Positions 45,420 through 53,419 of a DNA stretch of 64,000 bases are shown here, piece by piece; the stretch's first letter is position 1, and each line of letters begins with the position of its first letter. The stretch is from positions 5,017,501 to 5,081,500 of the forward strand of contig NZ_CP098774.1 of the NCBI RefSeq assembly GCF_028473665.1. Direction: 5' to 3'. Source of the DNA: Sphingomonas sp. QA11. GTDB lineage: Bacteria; Pseudomonadota; Alphaproteobacteria; Sphingomonadales; Sphingomonadaceae. Below the pieces are notes generated by a model. That model did not search any database, was not told where the DNA came from, and worked only from the letters and a program-made list of their open reading frames with translations. Made by a program: the position numbers and the translations under genes.

Positions 45420-45769
45420 GAAGTGGGGAGCTTCTGTTGCTCGGTGCCCCCCGGACCGCCGGTGTCCGCTTCTGTTGCCCGGTGCGGCCCGGACCGCGCT
45501 TTCGTCCTTAGTAAACTAGACCGTTAGGTCCGGTTTACGCGGCAATCGCGAGTGCTTCGTTGTCGTTAGCACTTGTGGTTTTGAGCCTTTTGCAGGTTAC
45601 TCAGCCCGGGCAAAAACAGCGCTTTTCAATACACGTCGATCCTGGTTCGACCCCGTCATGACCGGTCCCGAAGGGCAGGTTGTGGTGGAGTCGCCGGGTA
45701 CTGCCCCCGGGTCCGCTGCATCTATTGCACGCCGCAATTTATCACCATAGCCGACGGCGAACCGGCGGC
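45420..45769 (-). ncRNA. ssrA: transfer-messenger RNA, permuted two-piece form
   Basis: The tag frame lies at 45570-45535 and reads ANDNEALAIAA then stop. The order is permuted. The acceptor part comes first, ending ..CCGGG-GGCAGTA-CCCGG-CGACTCC-A-CCA with its CCA end at 45683. The coding part begins GGGGTCG at 45654. GGGGTCG pairs with CGACTCC over seven positions, one a G-U, to form the acceptor stem. The 28-base spacer between them would be removed in processing. tmRNA and SmpB rescue stalled ribosomes and tag the products for ClpXP. The outer ends are estimates; a tandem repeat fills 45430-45495. Confidence 0.93.
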
Positions 45770-45775
45770 AGGGCC

Positions 45776-45803
45776 AATATAGGCGCTGTAAACATAATGA
45801 AAA
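45776..45803 (-). promoter_or_regulatory. probable ssrA promoter
   Basis: On the minus strand TTTTCA (45803-45798) and TATATT (45781-45776) are separated by 16 bases and would start transcription near 45769, just upstream of the acceptor segment. The region is clearly more AT-rich than its surroundings. It was chosen by eye. Confidence 0.55.
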
Positions 45804-45848
45804 GCCCGCCTTTCACTCGCCACAATATGAGTCCATATCGGGCATGCT

Positions 45849-46280
45849 ATGTTGACTCAGCGTTCCCGTTACGCGCTTCGCGCGATGATATTTCTGGCTG
45901 AGGCGCCTGCGGGCGGCCCCCCCATCCCGATGAACCGGATCGCTGCCGAGGCGAATGTCCCGCGCAAGTTCCTGGAACTCATCCTGGCTGACCTGCGCGA
46001 GGCGGGCTTTCTTCACAGCCATCGCGGCAAGATGGGCGGCTATTGCCTGTCGCGCCCGACTCACCTGATCTCGCTCGGCGAGATCATCCGGGTGATCGAG
46101 GGGCCGTTGGCGCTGGTACCCTGCGTCAGCCGAACCGCCTATCGCCCCTGCCGCGATTGCAAGGACGAGGCGACCTGCGCCATCCGCCATGCGATGATGC
46201 GGGTGCGCGACGAGACGGCGCGAATCCTCGACGGCACCAGCCTGGCCGATGCCCGCGCCGAGGATCTGGCGGCGGCGTAG
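45849..46280 (+). CDS. Rrf2 family transcriptional regulator
   Basis: A 143-residue winged-helix protein: MLTQRSRYALRAMIFLAE, IAAEANVPRKFLELILADLREAGFLHSHRGKMGGYCLSRP. The C-terminal part holds Cys residues in PCVSRTAYRPCRDCKDEATC, a layout that can bind an Fe-S cluster as in IscR- or RirA-like members. It lies just beyond the ssrA gene on the opposite strand and is not next to Fe-S assembly genes, so it is probably not IscR. The signal it senses is unknown. Confidence 0.92.
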   Translation: MLTQRSRYALRAMIFLAEAPAGGPPIPMNRIAAEANVPRKFLELILADLREAGFLHSHRGKMGGYCLSRPTHLISLGEIIRVIEGPLALVPCVSRTAYRPCRDCKDEATCAIRHAMMRVRDETARILDGTSLADARAEDLAAA

Positions 46281-46334
46281 TCTTCCTTCTCCCGCCGGGA
46301 GAAGGATTCAGTATCCGAGCGACCTACATCGAAT

Positions 46335-46430
46335 CGTCACCCCGGACGGGTTCCGGGGTCCACGGTGCCGCGTACCAGCAAGTTTCGACTCTTGCGGCCC
46401 GGTGGATGCCGGAACAAGTCCGGCATGACG
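46335..46430. repeat. intergenic palindromic repeat (ACTTGTTCCGG family)
   Basis: CGTCACCCCGGACGGGTTCC at the left and TGCCGGAACAAGTCCGGCAT GACG at the right. It is the same two-hairpin design as 12841-12936 with a different inner spacer. It lies between the converging Rrf2 and mscL genes, after a separate small TTCTCCCGCCGGGAGAAGGA hairpin at 46287-46307. Confidence 0.82.
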
Positions 46431-46470
46431 GATTTGTTCGATCGGCGTCGGCCTTGATCGAAAGCCAGGC

Positions 46471-46893
46471 TCACCGCTTCCGCAGTTCGTCCCGGATTTC
46501 GCGCAGCAGCGAGACATCGGCCGGTTCGGCCGCGGGCTCTGCTGCCGGCCGGGCGATCAGCTTGTTGGCGGCGCGCACGATCAGGAAGATGATGAAGGCG
46601 AGGATCAGGAAATTGACCGCCTGGGTGATGAACGCGCCATAGCCGAACACCGAAACGCCAGCCTTCTTCAGCGCGGCATAGTCAGTCGATCCGGCCAGCG
46701 CCGGCGGCACCTTGCCCAGCACGACGAAATAGCTGGAAAAGTCCAGTCCGCCGAAGATCCGGCCGATCACCGGCATCAGAAGGTCGTCGGTCATCGAGGT
46801 GACGATCTTGCCGAAGGCGGCGCCGATGATCACCGCGACCGCGAGATCCAGCACATTGCCCCGGGCGATGAATGTCTTGAACTCCTTGAACAT
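46471..46893 (-). CDS. mscL: large-conductance mechanosensitive channel
   Basis: A 140-residue inner-membrane channel that opens under membrane tension to release solutes in osmotic downshock. It shows [43 protein letters not shown] (TM1 and gate), a short periplasmic loop, [24 protein letters not shown] (TM2) and a C-terminal cytosolic helix [14 protein letters not shown]. The ATG at 46893 follows a purine-rich GGAGGC site. It is transcribed on its own. Confidence 0.96.
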   Translation of the reverse strand: MFKEFKTFIARGNVLDLAVAVIIGAAFGKIVTSMTDDLLMPVIGRIFGGLDFSSYFVVLGKVPPALAGSTDYAALKKAGVSVFGYGAFITQAVNFLILAFIIFLIVRAANKLIARPAAEPAAEPADVSLLREIRDELRKR

Positions 46894-46974
46894 GCAAAGC
46901 CTCCATCCGATTTTACTTCCGCGTCCCTACGCTAGTCGCGTATCACGGGCACGCAAGGGTTGGAGGGATCGTTC

Positions 46975-47559
46975 ATGAAATACCGTGCCGTCTTCGCGCT
47001 GATGTCCGCCGTCGCGCTCTCCGCCTGTGGACTCAACAGCGTCCCCACCGCGGAGGAGAATGCCAAGGCGCGCTGGGCCGATGTGCAGAACAATTATCAG
47101 CGCCGCGCCGATCTCATCCCCAACCTCGTCGCCACGGTGAAGGCCGCGGGCGCACAGGAAAAGGACATCCTGGTCCAGGTGACCCAGGCGCGCGCCTCGG
47201 CATCGCAGGTGAAGGTTTCGGGCGACGATCTGACCGATCCGACCAAGGTGGCCGCCTATGAGCGCGCGCAGGCCGGCGTGACCCTGAACCTCCAGCGTCT
47301 GCAGGAGGCCTATCCCGAGCTCAAGAGCCAGGGCAATTACACCACGCTGATGAGCCAGCTCGAAGGCACCGAGAACCGGATCACGATCGCACGCAAGGAT
47401 TATAACGACGCGGTGCAGGCCTATAATACCCGCATCCGCACCTTCCCCGACGCGATCGGCGCCAAGGTATTCTACGGCGCGAAGCCGATGACCCCGTTCG
47501 CGGCGACGACGCCCGGCGCGGAAGCGGCGCCGGCGGCCAATTTCGGCAACACCAACTGA
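46975..47559 (+). CDS. lemA: LemA family lipoprotein
   Basis: A 194-residue LemA protein. The signal MKYRAVFALMSAVALSACG has a LSAC lipobox. The body is the long helical LemA fold: ENAKARWADVQNNYQRRADLIPNLVATVKAAGAQEKDILVQVTQARA and MSQLEGTENRITIARKDYNDAVQAYNTRIRTFP. It follows a good GGAGGG site. It heads a five-gene run with three TPM-domain genes and a Nudix gene, the usual LemA neighbourhood; LemA and TPM proteins are thought to act together at the envelope. Confidence 0.94.
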   Translation: MKYRAVFALMSAVALSACGLNSVPTAEENAKARWADVQNNYQRRADLIPNLVATVKAAGAQEKDILVQVTQARASASQVKVSGDDLTDPTKVAAYERAQAGVTLNLQRLQEAYPELKSQGNYTTLMSQLEGTENRITIARKDYNDAVQAYNTRIRTFPDAIGAKVFYGAKPMTPFAATTPGAEAAPAANFGNTN

Positions 47560-47573
47560 TCAGACCGTTCGCC

Positions 47574-48068
47574 TTGTTGCTGGTCCTGGCCGGGAGCGGA
47601 ACCGCCGCCCCGGTCAAGCCGGCCGCGCCGGCGGGATATGATTTTCCCGCCCTGACGGATCGCGTCGTCGATGCGGCGAAGCTGTTGCCGTCACCCGTGC
47701 GATCGTCGATGTCGACCAGATTGGCGGCGCTCGAGAAGGATGCCGGCCATCAATTCGTGGTCGTCACCGTGCCGAGCCTCACCGGGCACACGATCGAGAA
47801 TTATGGCGTTACCCTGCTGCGGATCTGGGGGATCGGTCGCAAGGACATCAACGACGGCGTGTTGCTGATCGTGGCGCCCCGGGAGCGAAAGGTGCGCATC
47901 GAGGTCGGCTACGGACTGGAAGGTGCGCTTCGTGACGAAGAAGCGAAGGCCGTTATCGATACAGCGATCCTGCCCGCATTTCGCAAGGGCGATTATCCCG
48001 GCGGCATCGCCGCCGGCGTCGATGGCGTGATGCGGGAAATCACGCCTGCAAAAAGGCTTGCCGCATGA
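47574..48068 (+). CDS. TPM domain protein (first of three)
   Basis: A protein of about 164 residues with a TPM domain: FPALTDRVVDAAKLLPSPVRSSMSTRLAALEKDAGHQFVVVTVPSLTGHTIENYGVTLLRIWGIGRKDINDGVLLIVAPRERKVRIEVGYGLEG. The N-terminus is a signal peptide. Starting at TTG 47574 leaves no positive charge; a CTG at 47556 that overlaps the lemA stop by four bases would give LIRPFALLLVLAGSGTAAP, a better signal peptide. Unlike its neighbour it lacks the membrane segment and Gly-rich tail. Confidence 0.85.
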   Translation: MLLVLAGSGTAAPVKPAAPAGYDFPALTDRVVDAAKLLPSPVRSSMSTRLAALEKDAGHQFVVVTVPSLTGHTIENYGVTLLRIWGIGRKDINDGVLLIVAPRERKVRIEVGYGLEGALRDEEAKAVIDTAILPAFRKGDYPGGIAAGVDGVMREITPAKRLAA

Positions 48069-48889
48069 ATTTCCTCCGCATGATCCTCCTGGCGACGCTG
48101 ATGCTCGCCGGTGTCCCGGCCGCCGGCCAGACCCTGCCCAAGCTCACCGGCCGGGTGGTCGACGCGGCGAACCTGCTGTCGCCGGAACAGCAGGCGCAAC
48201 TGACCCAATTGTCGGACGACATCGAAAAGGCATCGTCGCGGCAGCTCGTCGTTGCCACCATCCCCGATCTCCAGGACTATCCGATCGAGGAATATGGCAA
48301 CAAGCTGATCCGCGACTGGGCGATCGGACAGAAGGGGGCCAATAACGGCATCATCCTCATCGTTGCCCCGAAGGAGCGCAAGGTCAGGATCGAGGTCGGC
48401 TACGGGCTCGAACCGATCATGACCGATGCGCTGTCGAGCGTGATCATCAACGACACGATCCTGCCGCGCTTCAAGGCGGGCGACATGGCCGGCGGCATCG
48501 TCGCCGGCGCTGATGCGATCGGCCAGCAGATGAAGCTGCCGCTGGAAGCCGCCGAGGCGCGCGCGCTGCAGCAGACCAGCAAGCCCGTCGCGCGCCCGCA
48601 GTCGAGGAACAATGGCGGCGGCATCCCCTTTGTCGTGGTGTTCTGGATCGTCGTGGTCGCCTTCGTCGTCCTGTCCCGGTTCCGTCGCGGCACCAGCGGC
48701 CAGCGCTATCGCGGCGGCATCGCGCCGGTGGTCCTGTGGGGGCCCGGGCTAGGCGGCGGGTCCGGCGGCGGCTGGAGCAGCGGCTGGGGTGGTGACAGTG
48801 GCGGCGGCGGTTCCGACTGGGGCGGTGGTGGTGGCTTTTCCGGCGGCGGTGGGTCCGGCGGCGGCGGCGGCGCATCGGGGAGCTGGTGA
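48065..48889 (+). CDS. TPM domain protein with C-terminal membrane segment and Gly-rich tail (second of three)
   Basis: A 274-residue protein: signal peptide MNFLRMILLATLMLAGVPAAGQ, TPM domain (LTGRVVDAANLLSPEQQAQLTQLSDDIEKASSRQLVVATIP, IILIVAPKERKVRIEVGYGLEP), one membrane span (IPFVVVFWIVVVAFVVLSRF), and a tail rich in Gly/Ser/Trp (GGGSDWGGGGGFSGGGG). The last feature is common in YgcG/Psb32-like proteins. The start overlaps the previous stop (ATGA). Its TPM domain is plainly paralogous to that of the preceding gene. Confidence 0.93.
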   Translation: MNFLRMILLATLMLAGVPAAGQTLPKLTGRVVDAANLLSPEQQAQLTQLSDDIEKASSRQLVVATIPDLQDYPIEEYGNKLIRDWAIGQKGANNGIILIVAPKERKVRIEVGYGLEPIMTDALSSVIINDTILPRFKAGDMAGGIVAGADAIGQQMKLPLEAAEARALQQTSKPVARPQSRNNGGGIPFVVVFWIVVVAFVVLSRFRRGTSGQRYRGGIAPVVLWGPGLGGGSGGGWSSGWGGDSGGGGSDWGGGGGFSGGGGSGGGGGASGSW

Positions 48890-49569
48890 TGGCGCGTACC
48901 GCTCATCTCAATGCCGAGGGTCGCGAGCTGGTCGCCACTGCGGTCACGCGCGCCGAGCAGGGCACTGACGGCGAGATCGTGACGATCGTCAGCCAGCGTT
49001 CGGACCAGTATCATGATGCGGCGCTTCACTACGCCTTTGCCGCGGCGCTCGCGGTGATCGCGCTGGCGGCGATGAGCCCGGCCACGTTCGAAGCGAAGTT
49101 CGGCTGGTTCTCGAACGGCTGGGGCGAAGCGTCTTCCCGCACGATCCTTTTCTCCGTGCTGATCGCCGAGACGATCATCTTCCTGATCGTGCGCTACACG
49201 CTCGCCTGGGCGCCGCTGCGCATGGCGCTCACCCCGCGCGGCACGCGGTCGCGGCGGGTGCGGCGGCGCGCGATCCAGTATTTCAAGGTCGGGGCTGAGC
49301 GCCGGACCGAAGCGCGGGTCGGCATCCTGCTCTATCTCTCGCTGGACGAGCGAATTGCCGAGATCGTCGCCGACGAGGCAATCCACAAGGCAGTGCCGGC
49401 CGAGCGCTGGGGCGAGGCGATGACCGCGCTGGTCGACGAGGTCCGCGCCGGCCGCCCGGCCGAAGGGATGGCCGCCGCGGTGACTCGGATCGGCGCGATC
49501 CTGTCGGAGCATTTCCCCAAGACCGAAAACGACCGCAACGAACTTCCGGACAGGCTGATCCAACTATGA
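48889..49569 (+). CDS. TPM domain membrane protein (third of three)
   Basis: A 226-residue protein with TPM features at both ends: GRELVATAVTRAEQGTDGEIVTIVSQRSDQYHD at the start and ARVGILLYLSLDERIAEIVADEAIHKAVPAERWGEAMTALVDEVRAGRPAEGMAAAVTRIG at the end. Between them are two membrane spans (YAFAAALAVIALAAM and ILFSVLIAETIIFLIVRYTL). The ATG overlaps the previous stop as TGATG; a GTG three bases earlier is also possible. It ends overlapping the Nudix gene by four bases. Confidence 0.9.
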   Translation: MARTAHLNAEGRELVATAVTRAEQGTDGEIVTIVSQRSDQYHDAALHYAFAAALAVIALAAMSPATFEAKFGWFSNGWGEASSRTILFSVLIAETIIFLIVRYTLAWAPLRMALTPRGTRSRRVRRRAIQYFKVGAERRTEARVGILLYLSLDERIAEIVADEAIHKAVPAERWGEAMTALVDEVRAGRPAEGMAAAVTRIGAILSEHFPKTENDRNELPDRLIQL

Positions 49570-50081
49570 ATTCACCCGCCGACACGGTCTGGGAAGGCAA
49601 GTACATCCTCGTGAAGAAACAGGGCACCTGGGAATATGTTTCCCGGGCGCGCAACATCCAGGCGGCGGTGATCCTGGCGATCGACAAGGGCGAGGTGATC
49701 CTGGTCGAGCAATATCGCGTGCCGCTGGGCAAGCGGTGCCTCGAACTGCCTGCCGGCCTGGTCGGCGACGAGGAGGAGGGCGAGGCCCCCGAGGCCTCGG
49801 CCGCGCGCGAGCTGGAGGAGGAGACGGGCTATCGCCCGGCAGCGATCGAGACGATCGGCTATTTCCAGTCGTCGCCCGGCATGGTGTCGGAAGGGTTCAC
49901 GCTGGTCCGCGCGACGGGCCTGACCCGGGTGAGCGATGGCGGCGGGCATGGCGACGAGGACATCACCGTCCACCGCGTGCCGCTTGACGGGATCGCCGAC
50001 TTCGTCGCGGCCAGGCGCGCCGAGGGCGTCGCGATCGACGTCAGGATGCTGCTGTTGCTGAGCCAGTCGATCCTGAGCTGA
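49566..50081 (+). CDS. Nudix hydrolase, ADP-ribose pyrophosphatase type
   Basis: A 171-residue enzyme that likely splits ADP-ribose or a related nucleoside diphosphate sugar. It has GKYILVKKQGTWEYVSRARNIQAAVILAI, VEQYRVPLGKRCLELPAGLVG, and the Nudix box AGLVGDEEEGEAPEASAARELEEETGY, slightly longer than the consensus, followed by FQSSPGMVSEGFTLV. The start overlaps the third TPM gene (ATGA). Why a Nudix gene ends the lemA-TPM run is not evident. Confidence 0.92.
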   Translation: MNSPADTVWEGKYILVKKQGTWEYVSRARNIQAAVILAIDKGEVILVEQYRVPLGKRCLELPAGLVGDEEEGEAPEASAARELEEETGYRPAAIETIGYFQSSPGMVSEGFTLVRATGLTRVSDGGGHGDEDITVHRVPLDGIADFVAARRAEGVAIDVRMLLLLSQSILS

Positions 50082-50114
50082 CACTGGTCCGGTTCGAGCC
50101 GGGACAGCCCCTGC

Positions 50115-50462
50115 TCACTCCGGCTTGTGCGCCGCCTCGAAGCTGAGCCGGTCCCAATAGCCCCGTTGCAGCGCGATCTGGCCATCGATCACGTGGAAGA
50201 AGCCGCATCCGCGAAGCCCCCTGGGATCGCGCCATTCGAGGATTGCCCATTCGCCATCCTCGAACAGATTCTCGGGGATACACTCCATCTGCGCGGCGGC
50301 GAATTCATGCTCGAACATCGCACGAATCGCCTCGCGGCCGTGCACCGGTTCGAGCGCGACCTGGTGGTTGGTCGCGTCAGGCCGGTAGAGCGCGGCAAGC
50401 GCATCGACATCGGCATTGTTGAACGCGGCGATCCAGCGCCGCACCACCAGCTTAGCGCTCAT
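50115..50462 (-). CDS. SnoaL-like/NTF2-fold protein
   Basis: A 115-residue cone-shaped NTF2-fold protein: VVRRWIAAFNNADVDALAALYRPDATNHQVALEPVHGREAIRAMFEHEFAAA and GFFHVIDGQIALQRGYWDRLSF. Such proteins include ketosteroid isomerase-like enzymes and binding proteins; the function is unknown. The start overlaps the stop of the NDUFS4-like gene by four bases, so they form a two-gene unit converging on the Nudix gene. Confidence 0.88.
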   Translation of the reverse strand: MSAKLVVRRWIAAFNNADVDALAALYRPDATNHQVALEPVHGREAIRAMFEHEFAAAQMECIPENLFEDGEWAILEWRDPRGLRGCGFFHVIDGQIALQRGYWDRLSFEAAHKPE

Positions 50463-50740
50463 CTGAAATTATCGGCATAGGCCTGAAGCTTGAGCTTGCG
50501 CTCCGGCGCCGCGATGATGGTGAAGGCCAGGCCCTCGCGCTCGGCATAGGCGATCGCCGCTTCCTGCGTCGGGAAGCCAAGCCGCACCTGCTCGCGCGTG
50601 TCGCCGGAGCCTGCCCAGCCGGTCAGCGGGTCGGGGCGCTTCGCCTCGGCGGGCTCGAATTCGAGCAGCCATGCGTCGGTGCGCGCGCGGCCTGATTGCA
50701 TCGCGTTCTTGGGGCGCTGGAAGATGCGGGCGGTGGCCAT
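50459..50740 (-). CDS. NDUFS4-like ETC complex I accessory subunit
   Basis: A 93-residue protein: MATARIFQRPKNAMQSGRARTDAWLLEFEP, PDPLTGWAGSGDTREQVRLGFPTQEAAIAYAEREGLAFTI. This is the bacterial form of the complex I 18-kDa (NDUFS4) accessory subunit, found in Alphaproteobacteria and the source of the mitochondrial subunit. It would sit on NADH:ubiquinone oxidoreductase. The ATG at 50740 fits the family N-terminus. It overlaps the SnoaL-like gene. Confidence 0.92.
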   Translation of the reverse strand: MATARIFQRPKNAMQSGRARTDAWLLEFEPAEAKRPDPLTGWAGSGDTREQVRLGFPTQEAAIAYAEREGLAFTIIAAPERKLKLQAYADNFR

Positions 50741-50869
50741 GACTTCAGATCCGTTCGTGTCGAGTAGGCGTCGAGCCTGCCGAGACCCTGTATCGAGACA
50801 CATTTGCCCCCCGATATGCGCGCTCGGCAAGCGCGATCGCTACTCGGGGCGGACGGAGAAAGGAAGGGG

Positions 50870-53419
50870 TCAGCGTGGTTGCGCGCGGCGCGCATCCGCA
50901 TTTTTCGTCCGTGTGGTCGGCACAGCGGCGGCCGGATCGTCAGGCCAGGGGTGGCGGGGATATCGCCCGCGCATTTCCTTAGCGACCGCTACCCAGCTTC
51001 CCGCCCAGAATCCCGGAAGGTCGCGGGTCGTCTGGATCGGCCGTCCGGCGGGCGAGGTGAGACTCAGCACCAGCGGCACGCGCCCACCCGCGATGGCGGG
51101 ATGGGTGGCGAGCCCGAACAATTGCTGGGGGCGGAGCTCGACGCGCGGGCCCCCTTCGGCGGCATAGTCGATCGGGTGGCTTGTCCCGGCGGGAGAATGG
51201 AAATGAGTCGGCGCCTGCGTGTCGAGCGTTCTGAGGGTGTCCCAGCCGATCACGGCGCGCAGCGATTCGGCCAGCGCGCCGGTGTCGAGCGCGTCGAGCC
51301 GCCGTTTGCCGGCGAGCAGCGGGGTGAGCCATTCGTCGGCACGGGCGAGCAGATGCGCTTCGTCGATCTCATCCACCGAACCGCCGGCCTCGTGGACGAA
51401 GGCGATTCGGTCGAGCAGCGCGCGGGCGGCGTCGCTCCAGGGCAGCAGGGAGAAACCGCCGGCCTGAACGCCTGCCAGCAGGGCGGCGGCGATCTCCTCC
51501 GGATTCGCGTTGGAGTCGGGCCCGCTCGACAGCCGGATAGCGCCGAGTCGCCGTTCGCGCAGCGCCTCTACCCCGCCGGTCGCCGGATCGAATTTGACGC
51601 TGCGTCGCGTCTCGATCCGGTCGCCGAAGAGGGATTCGACAGTGGCCAGATCGATCGGCGCGGCGGACAGGATACGCGCGCCGGAGGCCATACCCTGCGT
51701 TTCGGCGACCGCGAGCCATTCGTTCCGGGCGAGCGAAGAAGCGGGATCGAGCTTGAACCCGCGACCTCCGGCCGACGCCCAGCTCTCGCCGCTTGAGTCG
51801 CGCCGCTTGGCGATCCGGTCGGGGAAAGCGAGTGCGATGGCGATGGCCACCCCTTCTTGCCCTCTCCCCTCTGAGGAGAGGGCGGGCGAGCGAAGCGAAG
51901 TCGGGAGAGGGGCAGTGGGGCGCCGTTCGTCGGACACACTGCCCCTCTCCCCTGGGGGGAGAGGGCGAAGAAGGCTTGCCCATCTCTTTGCCAGCTTTCG
52001 CCCGCCTTCGGCCCTCGGCCCGCGCTCAGTCCGCCAGCGCCGCACCCGGCTCTCCAAGTCGACATCGTTCCCGCCAAGCCCGCGCTCGCCGAGCAGCACC
52101 GCCACCTCGGCCGCCGTCCCGGCCAGCCCGATCTCGCCCGCGCGCACCAGCATGTGCCCGAGCCGAGGCGGCAACGGCAGCCGCGCGATCGCCTTGCCGT
52201 GCGGGGTCGGTCGGCCGTCGGCATCGATCGCCTCCAGCACGCTCAGCCGATTGCGGGCCTCGTCGATCGCGGCGGCCGGCGGTGGATCGAGCCAGGCGAG
52301 TGCGCGCGGATCGGCCACGCCCCATAGGGCGCAGTCAAGCGTCAGCGCTGACAGATCGGCCTCCAATATCTCCGGCGGATCGAAGCGCGGCAGCCCGGCG
52401 GTCGCCGCTTCCTCCCACAGCCGGTACGCAACGCCCGGCATCTGCCGCGCGGCGCGGCCGGCGCGCTGGGTCACGGCGGCCTGGCTCGCCCGCTCGGTGA
52501 CGAGCCGGGTCATCCCTGCCGCCCGGTCGTAGCGCGGCCGCCGCGCCAGCCCCGAATCGACCACCACCGAAATCCCGTCGAGCGTCAGGCTGGTCTCGGC
52601 GATCGAGGTGGCGAGCACGATCTTGCGCCGGCCCTGCGGATCGGGCGTGATCGCCGCGCGCTGGGCGCCGGGATCGAGGCTACCGTGCAGCCGGTGCAGG
52701 ACGATGGTGTCGCCAAGGCCATCGATCCGTTCGGCGGTCCGCTCGATCTCGGCCACGCCGGGCAGGAAGGCGAGCACGCCCCCCGTTTCCTCGCGCAACG
52801 CAAGCCTGATCGCCCCCGCGACCGAATCCTCTATCCGCGCCTCCGCCGCGCGGCCGATATGGCGCAGGGTGAGCGGATGGCTCCGACCTTCGCTCTCGAT
52901 CACCGGCGCACCGGCCATCAGGGTGGAGAAACGTGCGCCGTCCAGCGTTGCCGACATCGCCACGATGCGCAGGTCCGGGCGCAGTGCCCCTTGCGCATCG
53001 AGTGCCAGTGCTAGTCCGAAATCGCTGTCTAGGCTGCGCTCATGCACCTCGTCGAACAGCACCGCCGAGACGCCGGCCAGTTCGGGATCGGCCTGGATTC
53101 GGTTGACGAAGATACCCTCGGTCACGACCGTGACTCGAGTCTCGGCCGATCGCTTCGAATCCATCCGCGTGGCGTAGCCGAAGGTCCTGCCGACCGGCTC
53201 GCCCGCCAGCGCCGCCATTCGCTCGCCCGCCGCCCGCGCGGCGAGCCGCCGTGGCGACAGCAGCAGGATCTCGCCGTCGCACCAAGCCTCGCCTAGCAGG
53301 GCAGGCGCCACCGCCGTCGTCTTGCCCGCGCCCGGCGGCGCGACCAGCACGGCGTTCGACCCCGCCCGCAACGCGGCGAGCAGGTCCGGCAGCACGGCAT
53401 GGATCGGGAGGGGAGTCAG
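50870..53419 (-). CDS. hrpB: ATP-dependent helicase HrpB
   Basis: About 849 residues, a DEAH-box helicase. It has APPGAGKTTAVAPALL (motif I), SPRRLAARAAGERMA, VVTEGIF, VLFDEVHERSLDSDFGLAL (DEVH box), MSATLDG, LATSIAETSLTLDGISVVVDSG and TQRAGRAARQMPGVAYRLW (motif VI). The helicase C-terminal domain starts near ARLPLPPRLGHMLV. A CTG at 53419, overlapping the preceding stop by four bases, gives the expected TPLPIHAVLPDLLAAL; the next usual start is a GTG eleven codons later. A palindromic repeat lies in frame at about residues 481-523. The RNA target is unknown. Confidence 0.93.
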   Translation of the reverse strand: MTPLPIHAVLPDLLAALRAGSNAVLVAPPGAGKTTAVAPALLGEAWCDGEILLLSPRRLAARAAGERMAALAGEPVGRTFGYATRMDSKRSAETRVTVVTEGIFVNRIQADPELAGVSAVLFDEVHERSLDSDFGLALALDAQGALRPDLRIVAMSATLDGARFSTLMAGAPVIESEGRSHPLTLRHIGRAAEARIEDSVAGAIRLALREETGGVLAFLPGVAEIERTAERIDGLGDTIVLHRLHGSLDPGAQRAAITPDPQGRRKIVLATSIAETSLTLDGISVVVDSGLARRPRYDRAAGMTRLVTERASQAAVTQRAGRAARQMPGVAYRLWEEAATAGLPRFDPPEILEADLSALTLDCALWGVADPRALAWLDPPPAAAIDEARNRLSVLEAIDADGRPTPHGKAIARLPLPPRLGHMLVRAGEIGLAGTAAEVAVLLGERGLGGNDVDLESRVRRWRTERGPRAEGGRKLAKRWASLLRPLPPGERGSVSDERRPTAPLPTSLRSPALSSEGRGQEGVAIAIALAFPDRIAKRRDSSGESWASAGGRGFKLDPASSLARNEWLAVAETQGMASGARILSAAPIDLATVESLFGDRIETRRSVKFDPATGGVEALRERRLGAIRLSSGPDSNANPEEIAAALLAGVQAGGFSLLPWSDAARALLDRIAFVHEAGGSVDEIDEAHLLARADEWLTPLLAGKRRLDALDTGALAESLRAVIGWDTLRTLDTQAPTHFHSPAGTSHPIDYAAEGGPRVELRPQQLFGLATHPAIAGGRVPLVLSLTSPAGRPIQTTRDLPGFWAGSWVAVAKEMRGRYPRHPWPDDPAAAVPTTRTKNADARRAQPR
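51852..51977. repeat. CCCTCTCCC-family palindrome lying in frame inside hrpB
   Basis: Outer arms CTTCTTGCCCTCTCCC and, reversed, CTTCTTCGCCCTCTCCCC enclose an inner perfect 14-bp hairpin, GGGAGAGGGGCAGT / ACTGCCCCTCTCCC. This is the same family as the intergenic copies at 11580, 15511 and 33640. It encodes a Pro/Arg/Ser-rich stretch (about LLRPLPPGERGSV to LSSEGRGQEG) in HrpB between KLAKRWAS and AIALAFPDRIAKRRD, with no stop codon and no frame change. Confidence 0.88.

Noticed and set aside
45849-46280. Rrf2 gene as iscR
   Set aside because: No suf or isc genes are adjacent and the Cys spacing is not the IscR pattern.
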